From: Streptomyces sp. NBC_01197
GTDB lineage: Bacteria; Actinomycetota; Actinomycetes; Streptomycetales; Streptomycetaceae
Assembly: GCF_036010505.1 (NCBI RefSeq)
Contig: NZ_CP108569.1
Coordinates: 6,712,001-6,776,000, forward strand
Reading direction: 5' to 3'
Length of the DNA: 64,000 nt
Both the position numbers and the translations under genes were made by a program. The notes under the pieces were generated by a model. That model saw only the letters and a program-made list of their open reading frames with translations. It had not been told where the DNA came from and did no database searches. Positions 19,866 through 29,613 of the stretch are shown here, one piece after another (within the stretch, counting starts at the first letter, position 1; every line of letters starts with the position of its first letter).

Positions 19866-20730
19866 CCCCGTCCGGCCCCCGGCCGGGAAGCCCGGCGCGC
19901 GGCGCCGCCTTCGGGCCGTCGGGCACCCGGCCGGAGAGGGCGGAAGTCAGCCGGGACGCGCCCTGCTGGAGAACGTCCCGCACATGGCCGGGGCCGTGCG
20001 GGCTGTGGTGCGTGTGCCAGGTGCTGCTGAGCGCCGCGACCGGACGACCGTGGTGGTCGAAGGCCGCCACACCCAGCGAGCGGAAGCCCCTGGAGACCAG
20101 CTCGGTCTCCTCCGACCACCCCCGTTCCCGGTCCCGGGCCAGCAGGTCCAGCAGCTCCGCCTGCGACCGCGGACCCTTGCCCGTACGGGTGATGAGGTCG
20201 CCCGGCCGCGGGAAGAGCGCCCGCACCTGTGCCTCGGTGGAGTGGGCGAGGATGGCCCGGCCGTTTGCCGTGAGATGGGCCGGCAGCCGGACACCGATGT
20301 CGGTGACGAGGTGGACGTCCACATCGCCGGAACGGCCGGTCGAAGGGCGTTCCTTGAGCAGATAGACCGTCTCGGCGCCATGCAGGATGCCGAGGTGCAC
20401 GGTCTGCCCGAGCCGGCCGGCGAGGGCGTGCAGGACGGGACGGGCGAGCCGCTCAAGGGGCTCGTGGCGCAGATAGGCGGAGCCGATCTCGAAGGCGGCC
20501 ATGCCGAGGCCGTACGCCTGCTCCTTCGGGAGGTACGTGACGAATCCGCGCTCGGCCAGCACCGCGAGGATGTGGTAGGCGGAGGAGCGCGGGATGCCCA
20601 TGTCGCGGGCGATGGCGGCGGTCTTCACTGGTCCCGGGCGCCCGGCCAGGTACACCAGGATGTCCAGCGCGCGGCCGACCGCGGGCGATGTGCTCGACGC
20701 CGGGCCCTGCGTGGTCCCCTGTTCATTCAC
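19840..20730 (-). CDS. IclR family transcriptional regulator (first of two in the hut locus)
   Basis: A 296-residue protein with an N-terminal winged helix ([15 protein letters not shown]...[19 protein letters not shown]) and a C-terminal IclR effector domain containing [18 protein letters not shown] at 20730 is chosen because AAGGGG lies 7 bases upstream; ATG codons at 20751 and 20748 fall in the shared promoter/operator. It is divergent from the permease gene. It is a paralogue of the IclR protein at 24018-24821, with a near-identical [12 protein letters not shown] segment, suggesting duplication. It probably controls the permease and itself, but the effector is not known. Confidence 0.88.
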   Translation of the reverse strand: MNEQGTTQGPASSTSPAVGRALDILVYLAGRPGPVKTAAIARDMGIPRSSAYHILAVLAERGFVTYLPKEQAYGLGMAAFEIGSAYLRHEPLERLARPVLHALAGRLGQTVHLGILHGAETVYLLKERPSTGRSGDVDVHLVTDIGVRLPAHLTANGRAILAHSTEAQVRALFPRPGDLITRTGKGPRSQAELLDLLARDRERGWSEETELVSRGFRSLGVAAFDHHGRPVAALSSTWHTHHSPHGPGHVRDVLQQGASRLTSALSGRVPDGPKAAPRAGLPGRGPDGVTPARRRP

Positions 20731-20741
20731 TGGATCACCCC

Positions 20742-20774
20742 TTGACATCACCTGTATATACAGGAATATACAGG
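20742..20774 (+). promoter_or_regulatory. Permease promoter with HutC-like operator
   Basis: TTGACA (20742-20747) and AATATA (20765-20770) are separated by 17 bases. The 14-bp perfect palindrome CCTGTATATACAGG (20751-20764) lies inside the spacer, and a second half-site, ATATACAGG, follows at 20766-20774. The placement is typical of a repressor site. The inner TGTATATACA matches the TGTA-N2-TACA pattern known for HutC, so HutC repression of histidine uptake is inferred; the divergent IclR gene may share control. Confidence 0.75.
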
Positions 20775-20885
20775 GTGCTCCCCGCGGTGCGCGGCGCGCT
20801 CAAGGCCACGAAGAGCCCCCACTCCGCCCTGCCTCCCCCAGCGCCGCGCACCCCCCGTCCCCACTGGTCCCAAGGGAGGACACAG

Positions 20886-22310
20886 TTGGCCACCGAAAAG
20901 GCGACGCTGAGCCGAGGACTCAACTCTCGGCACATACGCTTCATCGCACTGGGTTCGGCGATCGGCACCGGACTCTTCTACGGGTCGTCCGAATCCATCA
21001 AAGCAGCCGGGCCGGCCGTACTCCTGGCCTATCTGATCGGCGGCGCCGCCGTCTTCCTCGTTCTGCGCTCCCTCGGCGAGATGGCTGTCAGCGCCCCGTG
21101 CGCCGGCTCCTTCGGCGAGTACGCCACGAAGCATCTCGGCCCGCTCGCCGGCTTCACCACAGGCTGGACCTACGCCTTCGAGATGGTCATCGTCTGTATC
21201 GCGGACATCACCGCGGTCGGCGTCTATATGGGCTTCTGGTTCCCCGGTGTGCCGCGCTGGATCTGGGTGCTGGCCGCCGTCCTCGTCATCGGCGCGCTCA
21301 ATCTCGTCAGCGTCAAGGTCTTCGGTGAGCTGGAGTTCTGGCTGTCCCTGGTGAAGATCATCGCCATCATCGCGATGATCCTCGGAGGCATCGCGGTGAT
21401 CGCCTTCGGCCTCGGCAGCGGGAGCGCCCACGTCGGCGTCTCGAATCTCTGGGACAACGGCGGCTTCTTCGCCCACGGCGTCCACGGCTTCGTCGTCTCC
21501 TTCGCCGTGGTCATGTTCGCCTTCGGCGGCACGGAGATCATCGGTGTCACGGCAGGAGAGGCCGACTCCCCGGAGAAGACCATTCCGAGCGCGGTCAACT
21601 CCATCCCCGTGCGCATCATTCTCTTCTACGTCCTGACCCTCGCCGTCATCATGTCCGTCAACCCCTGGCAGCACGTCGGCACGTCGGGCAGCCCCTTCGT
21701 CCAGATCTTCACCGGCGTCGGCCTCAAATCCGCCGCCACCGTGCTGAACGCCGTCGTCCTCACCGCTGCCCTCTCGGCGATCAACAGCGACATCTTCGCC
21801 GCGGGCCGCATGATGTTCGGCCTGGCCGAGCGCGGGCAGGGCCCCGCGGTCATGCGCCGGCTCAGCCGCAACGGCGTGCCGTGGGTGACCACCCTCATCA
21901 TGATCGGAGCGCTGCTCCTCGGCGTACTGATGAACTACCTGATGCCCGGCAAGATCTTCCTGATCATCTCCTCGATCGCCACCTTCGCCACGGTCTGGGT
22001 GTGGCTGATGATCCTGCTGACCCAGGTGAAGGCGCGACGGGACATGCCCGGCGAGGAGCAGGCCGCCCTGAAGTTCCCCGTCCCCTGGTGGCCGTACGGG
22101 CAGATCGCCGCCATCGTCTTCATGGTCGGAGTGCTGGTGGTGCTCGGCTTCTACGGGAGCACCCGCGTCGCCCTGGTCGTCGGCGTCGTATGGCTGGCAC
22201 TGCTCGCGGGCGTCCACCAGTTCTGGGTGGGCCCGCGCCTCGCCGTCCGGCCGCAGCCGGACGTGGAGGGGGTGCCCGATCCGGACACCGTTCCGGCCGG
22301 GCAGCGGTAA
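20886..22310 (+). CDS. APC-family amino acid permease, probable histidine uptake
   Basis: A 474-residue permease of the AAT (amino acid/polyamine/organocation) type with about 12 helices. The N-terminal motif [24 protein letters not shown] is the diagnostic unwound helix-1 segment of this family, related to AroP/ProY/CycA. Its position between hut regulators and hutH makes histidine or urocanate the likely substrate (inference). The start is a TTG with GGGAGG 6-7 bases upstream. A 104-bp gap with the hutH operator follows. Confidence 0.9.
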   Translation: MATEKATLSRGLNSRHIRFIALGSAIGTGLFYGSSESIKAAGPAVLLAYLIGGAAVFLVLRSLGEMAVSAPCAGSFGEYATKHLGPLAGFTTGWTYAFEMVIVCIADITAVGVYMGFWFPGVPRWIWVLAAVLVIGALNLVSVKVFGELEFWLSLVKIIAIIAMILGGIAVIAFGLGSGSAHVGVSNLWDNGGFFAHGVHGFVVSFAVVMFAFGGTEIIGVTAGEADSPEKTIPSAVNSIPVRIILFYVLTLAVIMSVNPWQHVGTSGSPFVQIFTGVGLKSAATVLNAVVLTAALSAINSDIFAAGRMMFGLAERGQGPAVMRRLSRNGVPWVTTLIMIGALLLGVLMNYLMPGKIFLIISSIATFATVWVWLMILLTQVKARRDMPGEEQAALKFPVPWWPYGQIAAIVFMVGVLVVLGFYGSTRVALVVGVVWLALLAGVHQFWVGPRLAVRPQPDVEGVPDPDTVPAGQR

Positions 22311-22328
22311 CCGAACGGGAACGCCGCG

Positions 22329-22420
22329 TGTCCGGGATCCCAGACAGCATGATGTCTGGGATCCCGGACACATCTGTCTTGTCACCTGTCGCATCCGCCC
22401 CTGACATGCGGCTTCATGGA
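22329..22420 (+). promoter_or_regulatory. hutH operator (18-bp inverted repeat) and conserved upstream element
   Basis: TGTCCGGGATCCCAGACA at 22329-22346 is the exact inverse of TGTCTGGGATCCCGGACA at 22353-22370, with a 6-nt loop. Each arm is itself nearly palindromic around GGGATCCC, so this could be two tandem operators or a hairpin. The second arm is centred 63.5 bp before the hutH ATG; a similar site lies at exactly that distance before hutI. GGCTTCATGGA at 22410-22420 also recurs immediately before hutI. Confidence 0.78.
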
Positions 22421-22424
22421 AGAC

Positions 22425-23960
22425 ATGAACATTGTTGTAGGGATCGGCCCCCTCTCCGCCGAAGATGTTGTCTCCGTCGCACGCCACGACGCCCGGGTCG
22501 AGCTCTCCGCGGAAGCCCTCAAGGAGATCGCGCGCAGCCGCGAGGTGATTGAGGGCCTCGCCGACGACGTGATCCCCCACTACGGCGTCTCCACCGGCTT
22601 CGGCGCCCTGGCCACCCGCCACATCCCCACCGAACTGCGCGCCCAGCTCCAGCGGAGCCTGGTGCGTTCGCACGCCGCCGGTTCCGGCCCGGAGGTGGAG
22701 CGCGAGGTGGTGCGTGCCCTCGTCCTGCTCCGGCTGTCCACGCTGGCCACCGGCCGTACGGGGGTACGCACGGAGACCGCCGAGGCATACGCGGCACTGC
22801 TCAACGCCGGCATCACCCCGGTCGTCCACGAGTACGGCTCCCTCGGCTGCTCCGGTGACCTCGCGCCGCTGGCGCACTGCGCGCTCGCCGTCATGGGCGA
22901 GGGCGAGGTGCGGGACGCGGAGGGCGTACGTAAACCGGCCGGTGAGGCGCTGGCCGAGGCGGGTCTCACCCCGGTCACGCTGCACGAGAAGGAGGGCCTC
23001 GCCCTCATCAACGGCACCGACGGCATGCTCGGCATGCTCGTACTGGCCGCGCACGACTTGCGGAAGCTGCTGCGCACCGCCGACATCGCCGCCGCGATGA
23101 GCGTCGAGGGCCAGCTCGGCACCGACGCCGTTTTCGCCGCCGACCTCCAGGTGCTGCGCCCGCACCCGGGCCAGGCCGACAGCGCGGCGAACCTGCGCGC
23201 TCTGATGGCCGGCTCCGGCATCGTCGCCAGCCACCGCGGCCCGGAGTGCACCCGCGTGCAGGACGCGTACTCGCTGCGCTGCTCCCCGCAGGTGCACGGT
23301 GCGGCCCGCGACACACTCGCCCACGCGGAGACCGTCGCCTCCCGCGAGCTCGCCAGCGCCATCGACAACCCGGTGGTGACCCACGACGGCCGGGTGGAGT
23401 CCAACGGCAACTTCCACGGCGCACCCGTCGCCGCTGTCCTCGACTTCCTCGCCATCTCCGCCGCCGACGTGGCCTCCGTCTCCGAGCGGCGCACCGACCG
23501 CTTCCTCGATGTGGCCCGTAACCACGGTCTGAACCCGTTCCTCGCCGACGACCCCGGCGTCGACTCCGGTCACATGATCGCGCAGTACACGCAGGCGGCG
23601 ATCGTCTCCGAGCTCAAGCGGCTGGCCGCGCCCGCCTCGGTCGACTCCATCCCCTCCAGCGCCATGCAGGAGGACCATGTCTCGATGGGCTGGTCCGCCG
23701 CCCGCAAGCTGCGCCGCGCCGTCGACGGGCTCACCCGCGTCCTCGCCGTCGAGATCTACACCGCTGCCCGCGCGCTCGACCTGCGGGCCCCGCTGACCCC
23801 GGCGCCCGGGACGGGCGCGGTGCTCAGCGCACTGCGGGAGACGGTCGAGGGCCCCGGCCCCGACCGCTGGCTCGCTCCCGAGATCGAGGCGGCCGTGCGC
23901 TACGTCGCCGACGGAACCGCTGTGGCCGCAGCGGAGTCGGCGGTGGGCCGGCTCAGCTGA
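22425..23960 (+). CDS. hutH: Histidine ammonia-lyase
   Basis: A 511-residue enzyme that removes ammonia from L-histidine to give trans-urocanate. The tripeptide that cyclises into the MIO electrophile is Cys142-Ser143-Gly144, in GSLGCSGDLAPLAH; most bacterial enzymes have Ala-Ser-Gly, while Cys-Ser-Gly is the form known from streptomycetes. Other family segments are YGVSTGFGALATRHI, VQDAYSLRC, NGNFHGAPVA and SSAMQEDHVSMGW. ATG at 22425 aligns with the start of related streptomycete enzymes; an in-frame ATG at 22416 is less likely because it lies inside the element shared with hutI. Regulation is probably by the palindromes upstream. Confidence 0.96.
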   Translation: MNIVVGIGPLSAEDVVSVARHDARVELSAEALKEIARSREVIEGLADDVIPHYGVSTGFGALATRHIPTELRAQLQRSLVRSHAAGSGPEVEREVVRALVLLRLSTLATGRTGVRTETAEAYAALLNAGITPVVHEYGSLGCSGDLAPLAHCALAVMGEGEVRDAEGVRKPAGEALAEAGLTPVTLHEKEGLALINGTDGMLGMLVLAAHDLRKLLRTADIAAAMSVEGQLGTDAVFAADLQVLRPHPGQADSAANLRALMAGSGIVASHRGPECTRVQDAYSLRCSPQVHGAARDTLAHAETVASRELASAIDNPVVTHDGRVESNGNFHGAPVAAVLDFLAISAADVASVSERRTDRFLDVARNHGLNPFLADDPGVDSGHMIAQYTQAAIVSELKRLAAPASVDSIPSSAMQEDHVSMGWSAARKLRRAVDGLTRVLAVEIYTAARALDLRAPLTPAPGTGAVLSALRETVEGPGPDRWLAPEIEAAVRYVADGTAVAAAESAVGRLS

Positions 23961-23993
23961 CCGTCGTCGGCCGGTTTCCCGGCGGCGACACAG

Positions 23994-24042
23994 GGGAGGG
24001 CCGGCGCCCGGCGGTGCTCAAACGCCGCGGGCCGGCCCTTCC
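23994..24042. terminator. Bidirectional terminator between hutH and the second IclR gene
   Basis: AGGGCCGGC at 23997-24005 pairs with GCCGGCCCT at 24031-24039. The stem extends to about 12 bp with one G-T pair. The loop contains the stop codon of the convergent IclR gene. Confidence 0.7.
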
Positions 24043-24821
24043 TCCATGCTCCGTGGTGCCTCCAGTACGCCGCCCACGCGGCGCGTCAACTCCCGGGCGG
24101 TGCGGGAGACATGGCCCGCGATCCGCTCCCGCTCCTCCGGGCCGACGGCGGCGCCCGGGAAGGTGACCGCGACGCCCGCGATCGGGTGAGCGCTGTGGTC
24201 GAGTACGGCGGCGGCGACGGAGGAGAAGCCGCGGGTGACCTCGCCCTCCTCTGTCGCGTAACCGCGACGCCGCACCTCGACCAGCAGGTTGCCGAGCGCC
24301 GAGAGCGAGTTCGGCCCGGTCTCGTTACGGGAGACGAACGCCGATGCGTCGGGGAAGAGCGCCCGCACCTGCGCCCGGGAGAGCCGCGCCAGGACGGCCC
24401 GGCCACTGGCGGTGAGGTGGGCCGGAAGCCGCACCCCCACATCGCTGACCAGCGGCGCCCGGCCCGGCGCGCGCTCCTCGATCACGTACAGCACCTCGCG
24501 TCCGTGCAGCAGCGCGAGGTGCGCGTTGTGCCCGGTGCGGTCGACGAGCTGCGCGAGCGGCAGCCGGGCCAGCCGCTCGAAGGGGGCCTGCCGGCTGTAG
24601 CCCGATGCGAGCTCGAAGGCGCTGACGCCCAGCCCGTAACGGCGCTCCTCCGGCAGGTGGATGACGAAGTCCTCGCGGGCGAGAGTGTCGAGCAGGTGGT
24701 ACGTCGTGGACCGGGGAAGCCCGACATCGCGGCTGATCGCGGCGGCGGGCACCGGGCCGGCCTGACGTGCGAGATAGCGCAGGACAGCGAGCACCTGGGC
24801 GGCAGCGGGCACAGTGGACAT
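24018..24821 (-). CDS. IclR family transcriptional regulator (second in the hut locus)
   Basis: A 267-residue IclR protein: winged helix in about the first 65 residues ([14 protein letters not shown]...[19 protein letters not shown]) and an effector-binding domain with [16 protein letters not shown]. It is divergent from hutI and close in sequence to the IclR protein at 19840-20730. The palindromic site at 24874-24889, between this gene and hutI, is a natural candidate for its operator, and the related hutH sites would then be in the same regulon. ATG at 24821 is the only well-placed start; no strong ribosome site is seen. Confidence 0.88.
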   Translation of the reverse strand: MSTVPAAAQVLAVLRYLARQAGPVPAAAISRDVGLPRSTTYHLLDTLAREDFVIHLPEERRYGLGVSAFELASGYSRQAPFERLARLPLAQLVDRTGHNAHLALLHGREVLYVIEERAPGRAPLVSDVGVRLPAHLTASGRAVLARLSRAQVRALFPDASAFVSRNETGPNSLSALGNLLVEVRRRGYATEEGEVTRGFSSVAAAVLDHSAHPIAGVAVTFPGAAVGPEERERIAGHVSRTARELTRRVGGVLEAPRSMEEGPARGV

Positions 24822-24873
24822 GCCGCGAGCGTACGCGCGCCCCGCGCCCCCGACGTGGACACAACCGCCACAA

Positions 24874-24889
24874 GTCTCGAATCCCAGAC
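24874..24889 (+). promoter_or_regulatory. hutI operator, imperfect palindrome GTCTCGAATCCCAGAC
   Basis: The outer GTCT/AGAC arms are perfect and the right half, ATCCCAGACA, is identical to half of the hutH operator. Its centre lies 63.5 bp before the hutI ATG, the same distance as at hutH. Between site and gene, GGCTTCATGG at 24931-24940 repeats the hutH element. It lies in the 123-bp divergent region between the second IclR gene and hutI. Confidence 0.7.
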
Positions 24890-24944
24890 AGTAGGTACTC
24901 CGCCGCCGTGGCGGGACGGCCTCCGCCTGGGGCTTCATGGACAC

Positions 24945-26132
24945 ATGGCACATGCGACCACCACCCTCGTCACCAACATCGGCAGCCTCGTGACGAACGA
25001 CCCCTCGCTCGATGCCGGCCCCCTGGGGCTGCTCCGCGACGCCGCCGTCCTGATCGAGGGCACGGACATTGCCTGGGTCGGACCCGCCGGCACGGCGCCG
25101 GCGGCGGAACACCGCGTCGACGCACAGGGGCGCGCCGTGATCCCCGGCTTCGTCGACTCGCACAACCACCTGATCTTCGCGGGCGACCGCACCGAGGAGT
25201 TCAACGCCCGTATGTCGGGCCGCTCCTACAGCGCGGGCGGCATCCGCACCACCGTCGCCGCCACCCGCGAGGCGAGCGACGACGAGCTGGGTTCCAATCT
25301 CGCCCGCTACGTCGCCGAGGCGCTCCGGCAGGGAACGACCACGCTGGAGACGAAGTCCGGTTACGGCCTCACCCCCGAGCAGGAGGCCCGCGCGCTGCGG
25401 GTGGCGGGGGAGCACACGGACGAGGTGACGTATCTGGGTGCGCACATCGTCGCGCCCGAGTACGCCGACGACCCCGCCGGCTACGTCGATCTGGTCACCG
25501 GACCGATGCTGGATGCGTGCGCCCCGTACGCCCGCTGGATCGACGTCTTCTGCGAGAAGGGCGCCTTCGACGGTGACCAGGCCCGCGCGATCCTCACCGC
25601 CGGCGCGGCCAAGGGCCTCATCCCGCGGATGCATGCCAACCAGCTATCCCACGGGCCGGGCGTTCAGCTCGCGGTCGAGCTCGGAGCGGCCTCGGCCGAC
25701 CACTGCACCCACCTGACCGACGCAGACGTCGACGCCCTCGCCAACGGCACCACCGTCGCCACGCTGCTGCCCGGCTGCGAGTTCTCCACCCGCGCCGCCT
25801 ACCCCGACGCCCGGCGACTCCTCGACGCAGGCGCCACCCTCGCTCTTTCCACCGACTGCAACCCCGGCTCCTCCTTCACCAGCTCCATGCCCTTCTGTAT
25901 CGCCATCGCCGTACGTGAGATGGGCATGACCCCCGACGAAGCCCTCTGGGCCGCCACCGCCGGGGGAGCCAGGGCCCTGCGCCGCGACGACATCGGCCGC
26001 CTCGCACCCGGTGCCCGCGCCGACCTCGCCCTTCTCGACGCCCCCTCCCACGTCCACCTCGCCTACCGGCCCGGCGTACCCCTGGTCTCCGCCGTCTGGC
26101 AGGCGGGCCTGCGCCACCTGGACGCCGTGTGA
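24945..26132 (+). CDS. hutI: Imidazolonepropionase
   Basis: A 395-residue amidohydrolase-superfamily enzyme that opens the ring of 4-imidazolone-5-propionate to N-formimidoyl-glutamate. The metal and catalytic motifs are [35 protein letters not shown] and [12 protein letters not shown] at 24945 starts the protein; the ATG eight bases earlier, inside the element shared with hutH, is out of frame. There is no Shine-Dalgarno sequence in the last 15 bases, so the transcript may be leaderless or nearly so. It is followed within 50 bp by the PLP decarboxylase gene. Confidence 0.96.
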   Translation: MAHATTTLVTNIGSLVTNDPSLDAGPLGLLRDAAVLIEGTDIAWVGPAGTAPAAEHRVDAQGRAVIPGFVDSHNHLIFAGDRTEEFNARMSGRSYSAGGIRTTVAATREASDDELGSNLARYVAEALRQGTTTLETKSGYGLTPEQEARALRVAGEHTDEVTYLGAHIVAPEYADDPAGYVDLVTGPMLDACAPYARWIDVFCEKGAFDGDQARAILTAGAAKGLIPRMHANQLSHGPGVQLAVELGAASADHCTHLTDADVDALANGTTVATLLPGCEFSTRAAYPDARRLLDAGATLALSTDCNPGSSFTSSMPFCIAIAVREMGMTPDEALWAATAGGARALRRDDIGRLAPGARADLALLDAPSHVHLAYRPGVPLVSAVWQAGLRHLDAV

Positions 26133-26182
26133 GCGGCAGCCCGCGGCGAGCCGCACGACCCCACCCGAAGGGAACCACTCAG

Positions 26183-29029
26183 ATGGGCGACGAGGCAGCC
26201 GCCGCAGCATCCGTGAACGCCGGTACGCACACGGGGGATTCACCCGCCGCCGACCAGCCCAACCCCGATCCGCTGACCGCCACCGTCCACAACAGCGTCC
26301 GCCAGCTGCGCGCCGACGCCTGGAGCTCGCTGGGCGAACTCACGCACCGGCCGCCCGGCGAACACGAGGTCGCGCGTCTGGAGGAGCTCTTCCAGCTGCT
26401 CACCCCGATCGAGAACTGCTGGGCCTTCCCCGGCAAGGCCGGCCTCGCCGAACTCCGCGGGCTGCACGAGACGGGCGACCACCGGAGGCTGTCACAGCGC
26501 GCGGAGGAGCTGAACCGGGCGCTGAGCACCGACTCGTACCACCATGCCGCCTCCCCGCCGATACCGGCCGACGGTCCGGCGGAGGCCGACGACACAGCGG
26601 GGTACGACCCGGGCGCGCCGACATCGAAGCCGTACTTCGAGGTCCTGGTCGTCGGTGAACTCGACGACGACGAGGAACGGGCACTGCGCGACGAACTTCG
26701 CCGGCAGCGCCGTGACGAGGACGAGTTCGTCTACAGCCTCGTCATCGCCCCTGGCTTCGAGGACGCGGTGGTCACCGCGCTGGTCAACTCCAGCGTGCAG
26801 GCGGTCGTCATCCGCCACCGCTTCGCCGACCGGTCCGCGCACGACCTTCAGGTGCTGCGGCGCTTCTTCGAGGGCGACGCCGGGCAGTACATCCCATGCG
26901 GCCGACAGCCCGAGCAGCGGGCGCAGTTGCTCGGCGACCGCCTGCTCGCCCTGCGGCCGGAGCTGGACCTCTATCTGATGACGGAGGCATCGGTTGAGCG
27001 GACCGCGGGTTCGCTCAGCCGCCGGTTCGCGAGGGTCTTCCACGCCCGCGAGGGCCTCCTCGAACTGCACCTGTCCATCCTGCACGGCATCGGCGAGCGG
27101 TACCGCGCGCCCTTCTTCAACGCGCTGCGGGCCCACAGCCGGCGGCCCTCCGGCGTCTTCCACGCCCTGCCCATCTCGCGCGGCACCTCCGTGGTCACCT
27201 CCCACTGGATCCCGGACATGGCCCGCTTCTTCGGACTGAACATCCTGCTCGCCGAGACCTCAGCCACCTCCGGCGGCCTGGACTCACTCCTGGAGCCCAC
27301 CGGCCCGCTGCGTGAGGCCCAGGACCTGGCGGCCCGCGCGTTCGGCGCGCGGCAGACGTACTTCGTCACCAACGGCACCTCCACCGCCAACAAGGTCGTC
27401 GTACAGGCCCTGGTCCGGCCCGGCGACGTCGTGCTCGTGGACCGCAACTGCCACAAGTCCCACCACTACGGACTGATGCTGGCCGGCGCCCATGTCGTCT
27501 ACCTCGACGCGTATCCGCTCGACCAGTACGGCATGTACGGCGCGGTGCCGATCGAAGAGATCAAGCGGAAGCTGCTGATGCTGCGCCGCGAGGGCCTCCT
27601 GGACCGGGTGAAACTTCTCCTCCTCACCAACTGCACCTTCGACGGAATCGTCTACAACCCCTCCCGGGTGATGGAGGAGTGTCTGGCTCTCAAGCCGGAC
27701 CTGGCGTTCCTCTGGGACGAGGCGTGGTTCGCCTTCGCCCGCTTCCACCCCGTCTACCGGCGCCGCACCGCGATGGCCGCGGCCCGGGAGCTGACCGACC
27801 GCTACCGGGACGCGGACTACCCCGAGCGGTACGCCGCACACAGGCGGGAGTTGGGGGATGAACCGGACGAAGCGACCTTGCTCAGCCACCGGCTGATGCC
27901 CGACCCGGACACCGTGCGGGTCAGGGTCTACGCCACCCAGTCCACGCACAAGACGCTCACGTCACTGCGCCAGGGGTCGATGATCCACGTCTTCGACCAG
28001 GAGTTCCGGCACAAGGTGGCGGAAACCTTCCGCGAGGCGTACATGACGCACACCTCGACCTCGCCCAACTACCAGATCCTCGCCTCCCTCGACCTCGGCC
28101 GCAGACAGGCCGTGCTGGAGGGTTTCGAACTGGTCCAGAAGCAGCTGGAGCAGGCGGGGGTGCTGCGGGACGCGATCGACCAGCATCCGCTGCTCAGCCG
28201 CTACTTGCACTTCCTCACCACACCCGAGCTGATCCCCGCCCGCTTCCGCTCCTCCGGCGTGGAGCAGCCGCTGCGCACCGGGCTGGCCCGTATGTCCGCC
28301 GCCTGGCAGGAAGACGAGTTCGTCCTCGATCCCACGCGGGCGACGCTGCACATCGGCCGCACCGGGATCGACGGCGACACCTTCAAGCACGAGCACCTCA
28401 TGGACCGTTACGGCGTCCAGGTCAACAAGACCACCCGTAACACGCTGCTGTTCATGACCACGATCGGCACCACGCGCAGCGCGGTCGCCTATCTCATCGA
28501 GGTCCTCGTAAAGATCGTCGAGGAACTCAGGGAGAACATCGAGGAGATGAACCCGCGCGAACGAGCCGTGCACCACAGGCGGAGAGCCGCTCTCAACGAC
28601 CGTTCGGCCGCGCTGCCGGACTTCAGCGAGTTCCACGCCGCTTTCCGTCCGGGTGTGCACACCCCGGAGGGCGACCTGCGCACCGCGTTCTTTCTGGCCT
28701 ACGACGACACCCAGTGCGAATACCTGCCGTCCGACGAGGTCGGAGAGGCCGTCACCGGGGGCCGCGAGGTCGTCTCGGCCACCTTCGTCACCCCCTACCC
28801 TCCGGGCTTCCCCGTACTGGTACCGGGACAGGTGATCAACGAAGCGGTGCTGCGGTACATGGAAGCCCTCGACACCCGTGAGATCCACGGATACCGGCCT
28901 GACACCGGGTACCGGGTGTTCACCGAATCCGCGTTGAAGGAACAGACCGCGCATCCCGGCCACTTGACGACGGGCGGGACCGGACCAACGGCAGCAGACA
29001 CAGGCATACGAGGAAGTGAACGAGCGTGA
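26183..29029 (+). CDS. Large Orn/Lys/Arg-type PLP-dependent decarboxylase
   Basis: A 948-residue fold-type I decarboxylase, clearly longer than the 715-755 residues of the bacterial Lys/Arg/Orn enzymes. The order is an N-terminal extension (about 1-120), a wing/response-regulator-like segment (about 130-260), the PLP core (about 270-700) with FVTNGTSTANK, the PLP-binding DEAWFAF and the Schiff-base Lys590 in STHKT, then the C-terminal domain. Lying between hutI and hutD, it may take histidine or a related amino acid away from, or into, this pathway; the substrate is inferred, not visible. ATG at 26183, behind GAAGGGA, is preferred; a GTG at 26129 overlapping the hutI stop would add 18 residues. 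Confidence 0.87.
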   Translation: MGDEAAAAASVNAGTHTGDSPAADQPNPDPLTATVHNSVRQLRADAWSSLGELTHRPPGEHEVARLEELFQLLTPIENCWAFPGKAGLAELRGLHETGDHRRLSQRAEELNRALSTDSYHHAASPPIPADGPAEADDTAGYDPGAPTSKPYFEVLVVGELDDDEERALRDELRRQRRDEDEFVYSLVIAPGFEDAVVTALVNSSVQAVVIRHRFADRSAHDLQVLRRFFEGDAGQYIPCGRQPEQRAQLLGDRLLALRPELDLYLMTEASVERTAGSLSRRFARVFHAREGLLELHLSILHGIGERYRAPFFNALRAHSRRPSGVFHALPISRGTSVVTSHWIPDMARFFGLNILLAETSATSGGLDSLLEPTGPLREAQDLAARAFGARQTYFVTNGTSTANKVVVQALVRPGDVVLVDRNCHKSHHYGLMLAGAHVVYLDAYPLDQYGMYGAVPIEEIKRKLLMLRREGLLDRVKLLLLTNCTFDGIVYNPSRVMEECLALKPDLAFLWDEAWFAFARFHPVYRRRTAMAAARELTDRYRDADYPERYAAHRRELGDEPDEATLLSHRLMPDPDTVRVRVYATQSTHKTLTSLRQGSMIHVFDQEFRHKVAETFREAYMTHTSTSPNYQILASLDLGRRQAVLEGFELVQKQLEQAGVLRDAIDQHPLLSRYLHFLTTPELIPARFRSSGVEQPLRTGLARMSAAWQEDEFVLDPTRATLHIGRTGIDGDTFKHEHLMDRYGVQVNKTTRNTLLFMTTIGTTRSAVAYLIEVLVKIVEELRENIEEMNPRERAVHHRRRAALNDRSAALPDFSEFHAAFRPGVHTPEGDLRTAFFLAYDDTQCEYLPSDEVGEAVTGGREVVSATFVTPYPPGFPVLVPGQVINEAVLRYMEALDTREIHGYRPDTGYRVFTESALKEQTAHPGHLTTGGTGPTAADTGIRGSERA

Positions 29030-29613
29030 CCAGAGAGTTCAGCGTGCTCCGGGCGCACGACCGGACGGTGACGCCCTGGAAGAACGGCGGCGGCATCACC
29101 CGCGAGGTCGCCGCGGGCCCGGCCGGGGCCGGACTGGACGATTTCTCCTGGCGGGTGAGTCTCGCCGAGGTCGGGCAGGGGGGACCGTTTTCCACCTTCA
29201 CCGGGGTCGACCGGGTCATCACCCTCGTGGAGGGGCCGGGGATGGAGCTCACGGTCGACGGGGCACCGCACACGGTCGCCACCCCCAACCAGCCCTTCGC
29301 CTTTCCGGGAGACGCGACCACCATCTGCCGACTGCTCAGCGGTCCCATCGTCGATTTCAACGTCATGACCCGGCGGACCAGGGCCACCGCGCACGTCGAA
29401 GTGGCCCATGAAGGCTTCTCCCTCGGCACCCGCCGTGGAGAGCTGGTCCTCGTGGTCGCCCTGATGGGCACGGTGACCTTCGACGAGCCAAGCGTGACCC
29501 TCGACCGGTTGGACGCGGCCGTGTTCTCCGGCCAGGACGCCGGCGCGGTGCGTGTCGAAGGGGCGGCAGCGATCGTCACCCTCACCCCGGCCTCCGGCTC
29601 ACCCGGCCTGTGA
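29026..29613 (+). CDS. hutD: HutD family protein
   Basis: A 195-residue cupin-like HutD protein, recognised by TPWKNGGGITRE near the N-terminus, FSWRVSLAEVGQGGPFS and LLSGPIVDFNVM. HutD is thought to limit or tune histidine catabolism, possibly by binding formimidoylglutamate; its biochemical role is not settled. GTG at 29026 overlaps the stop of the decarboxylase gene (GTGA), tying the decarboxylase to hut gene expression. Confidence 0.9.
   Translation: MTREFSVLRAHDRTVTPWKNGGGITREVAAGPAGAGLDDFSWRVSLAEVGQGGPFSTFTGVDRVITLVEGPGMELTVDGAPHTVATPNQPFAFPGDATTICRLLSGPIVDFNVMTRRTRATAHVEVAHEGFSLGTRRGELVLVVALMGTVTFDEPSVTLDRLDAAVFSGQDAGAVRVEGAAAIVTLTPASGSPGL

Noticed and set aside
20748..23678. A 976-codon minus-strand open frame opposite the permease and hutH
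   Set aside because: It is antisense to two clearly conserved genes, is rich in Asp/Gly/Arg/His as expected for GC-rich shadows, and contains no recognisable domain.
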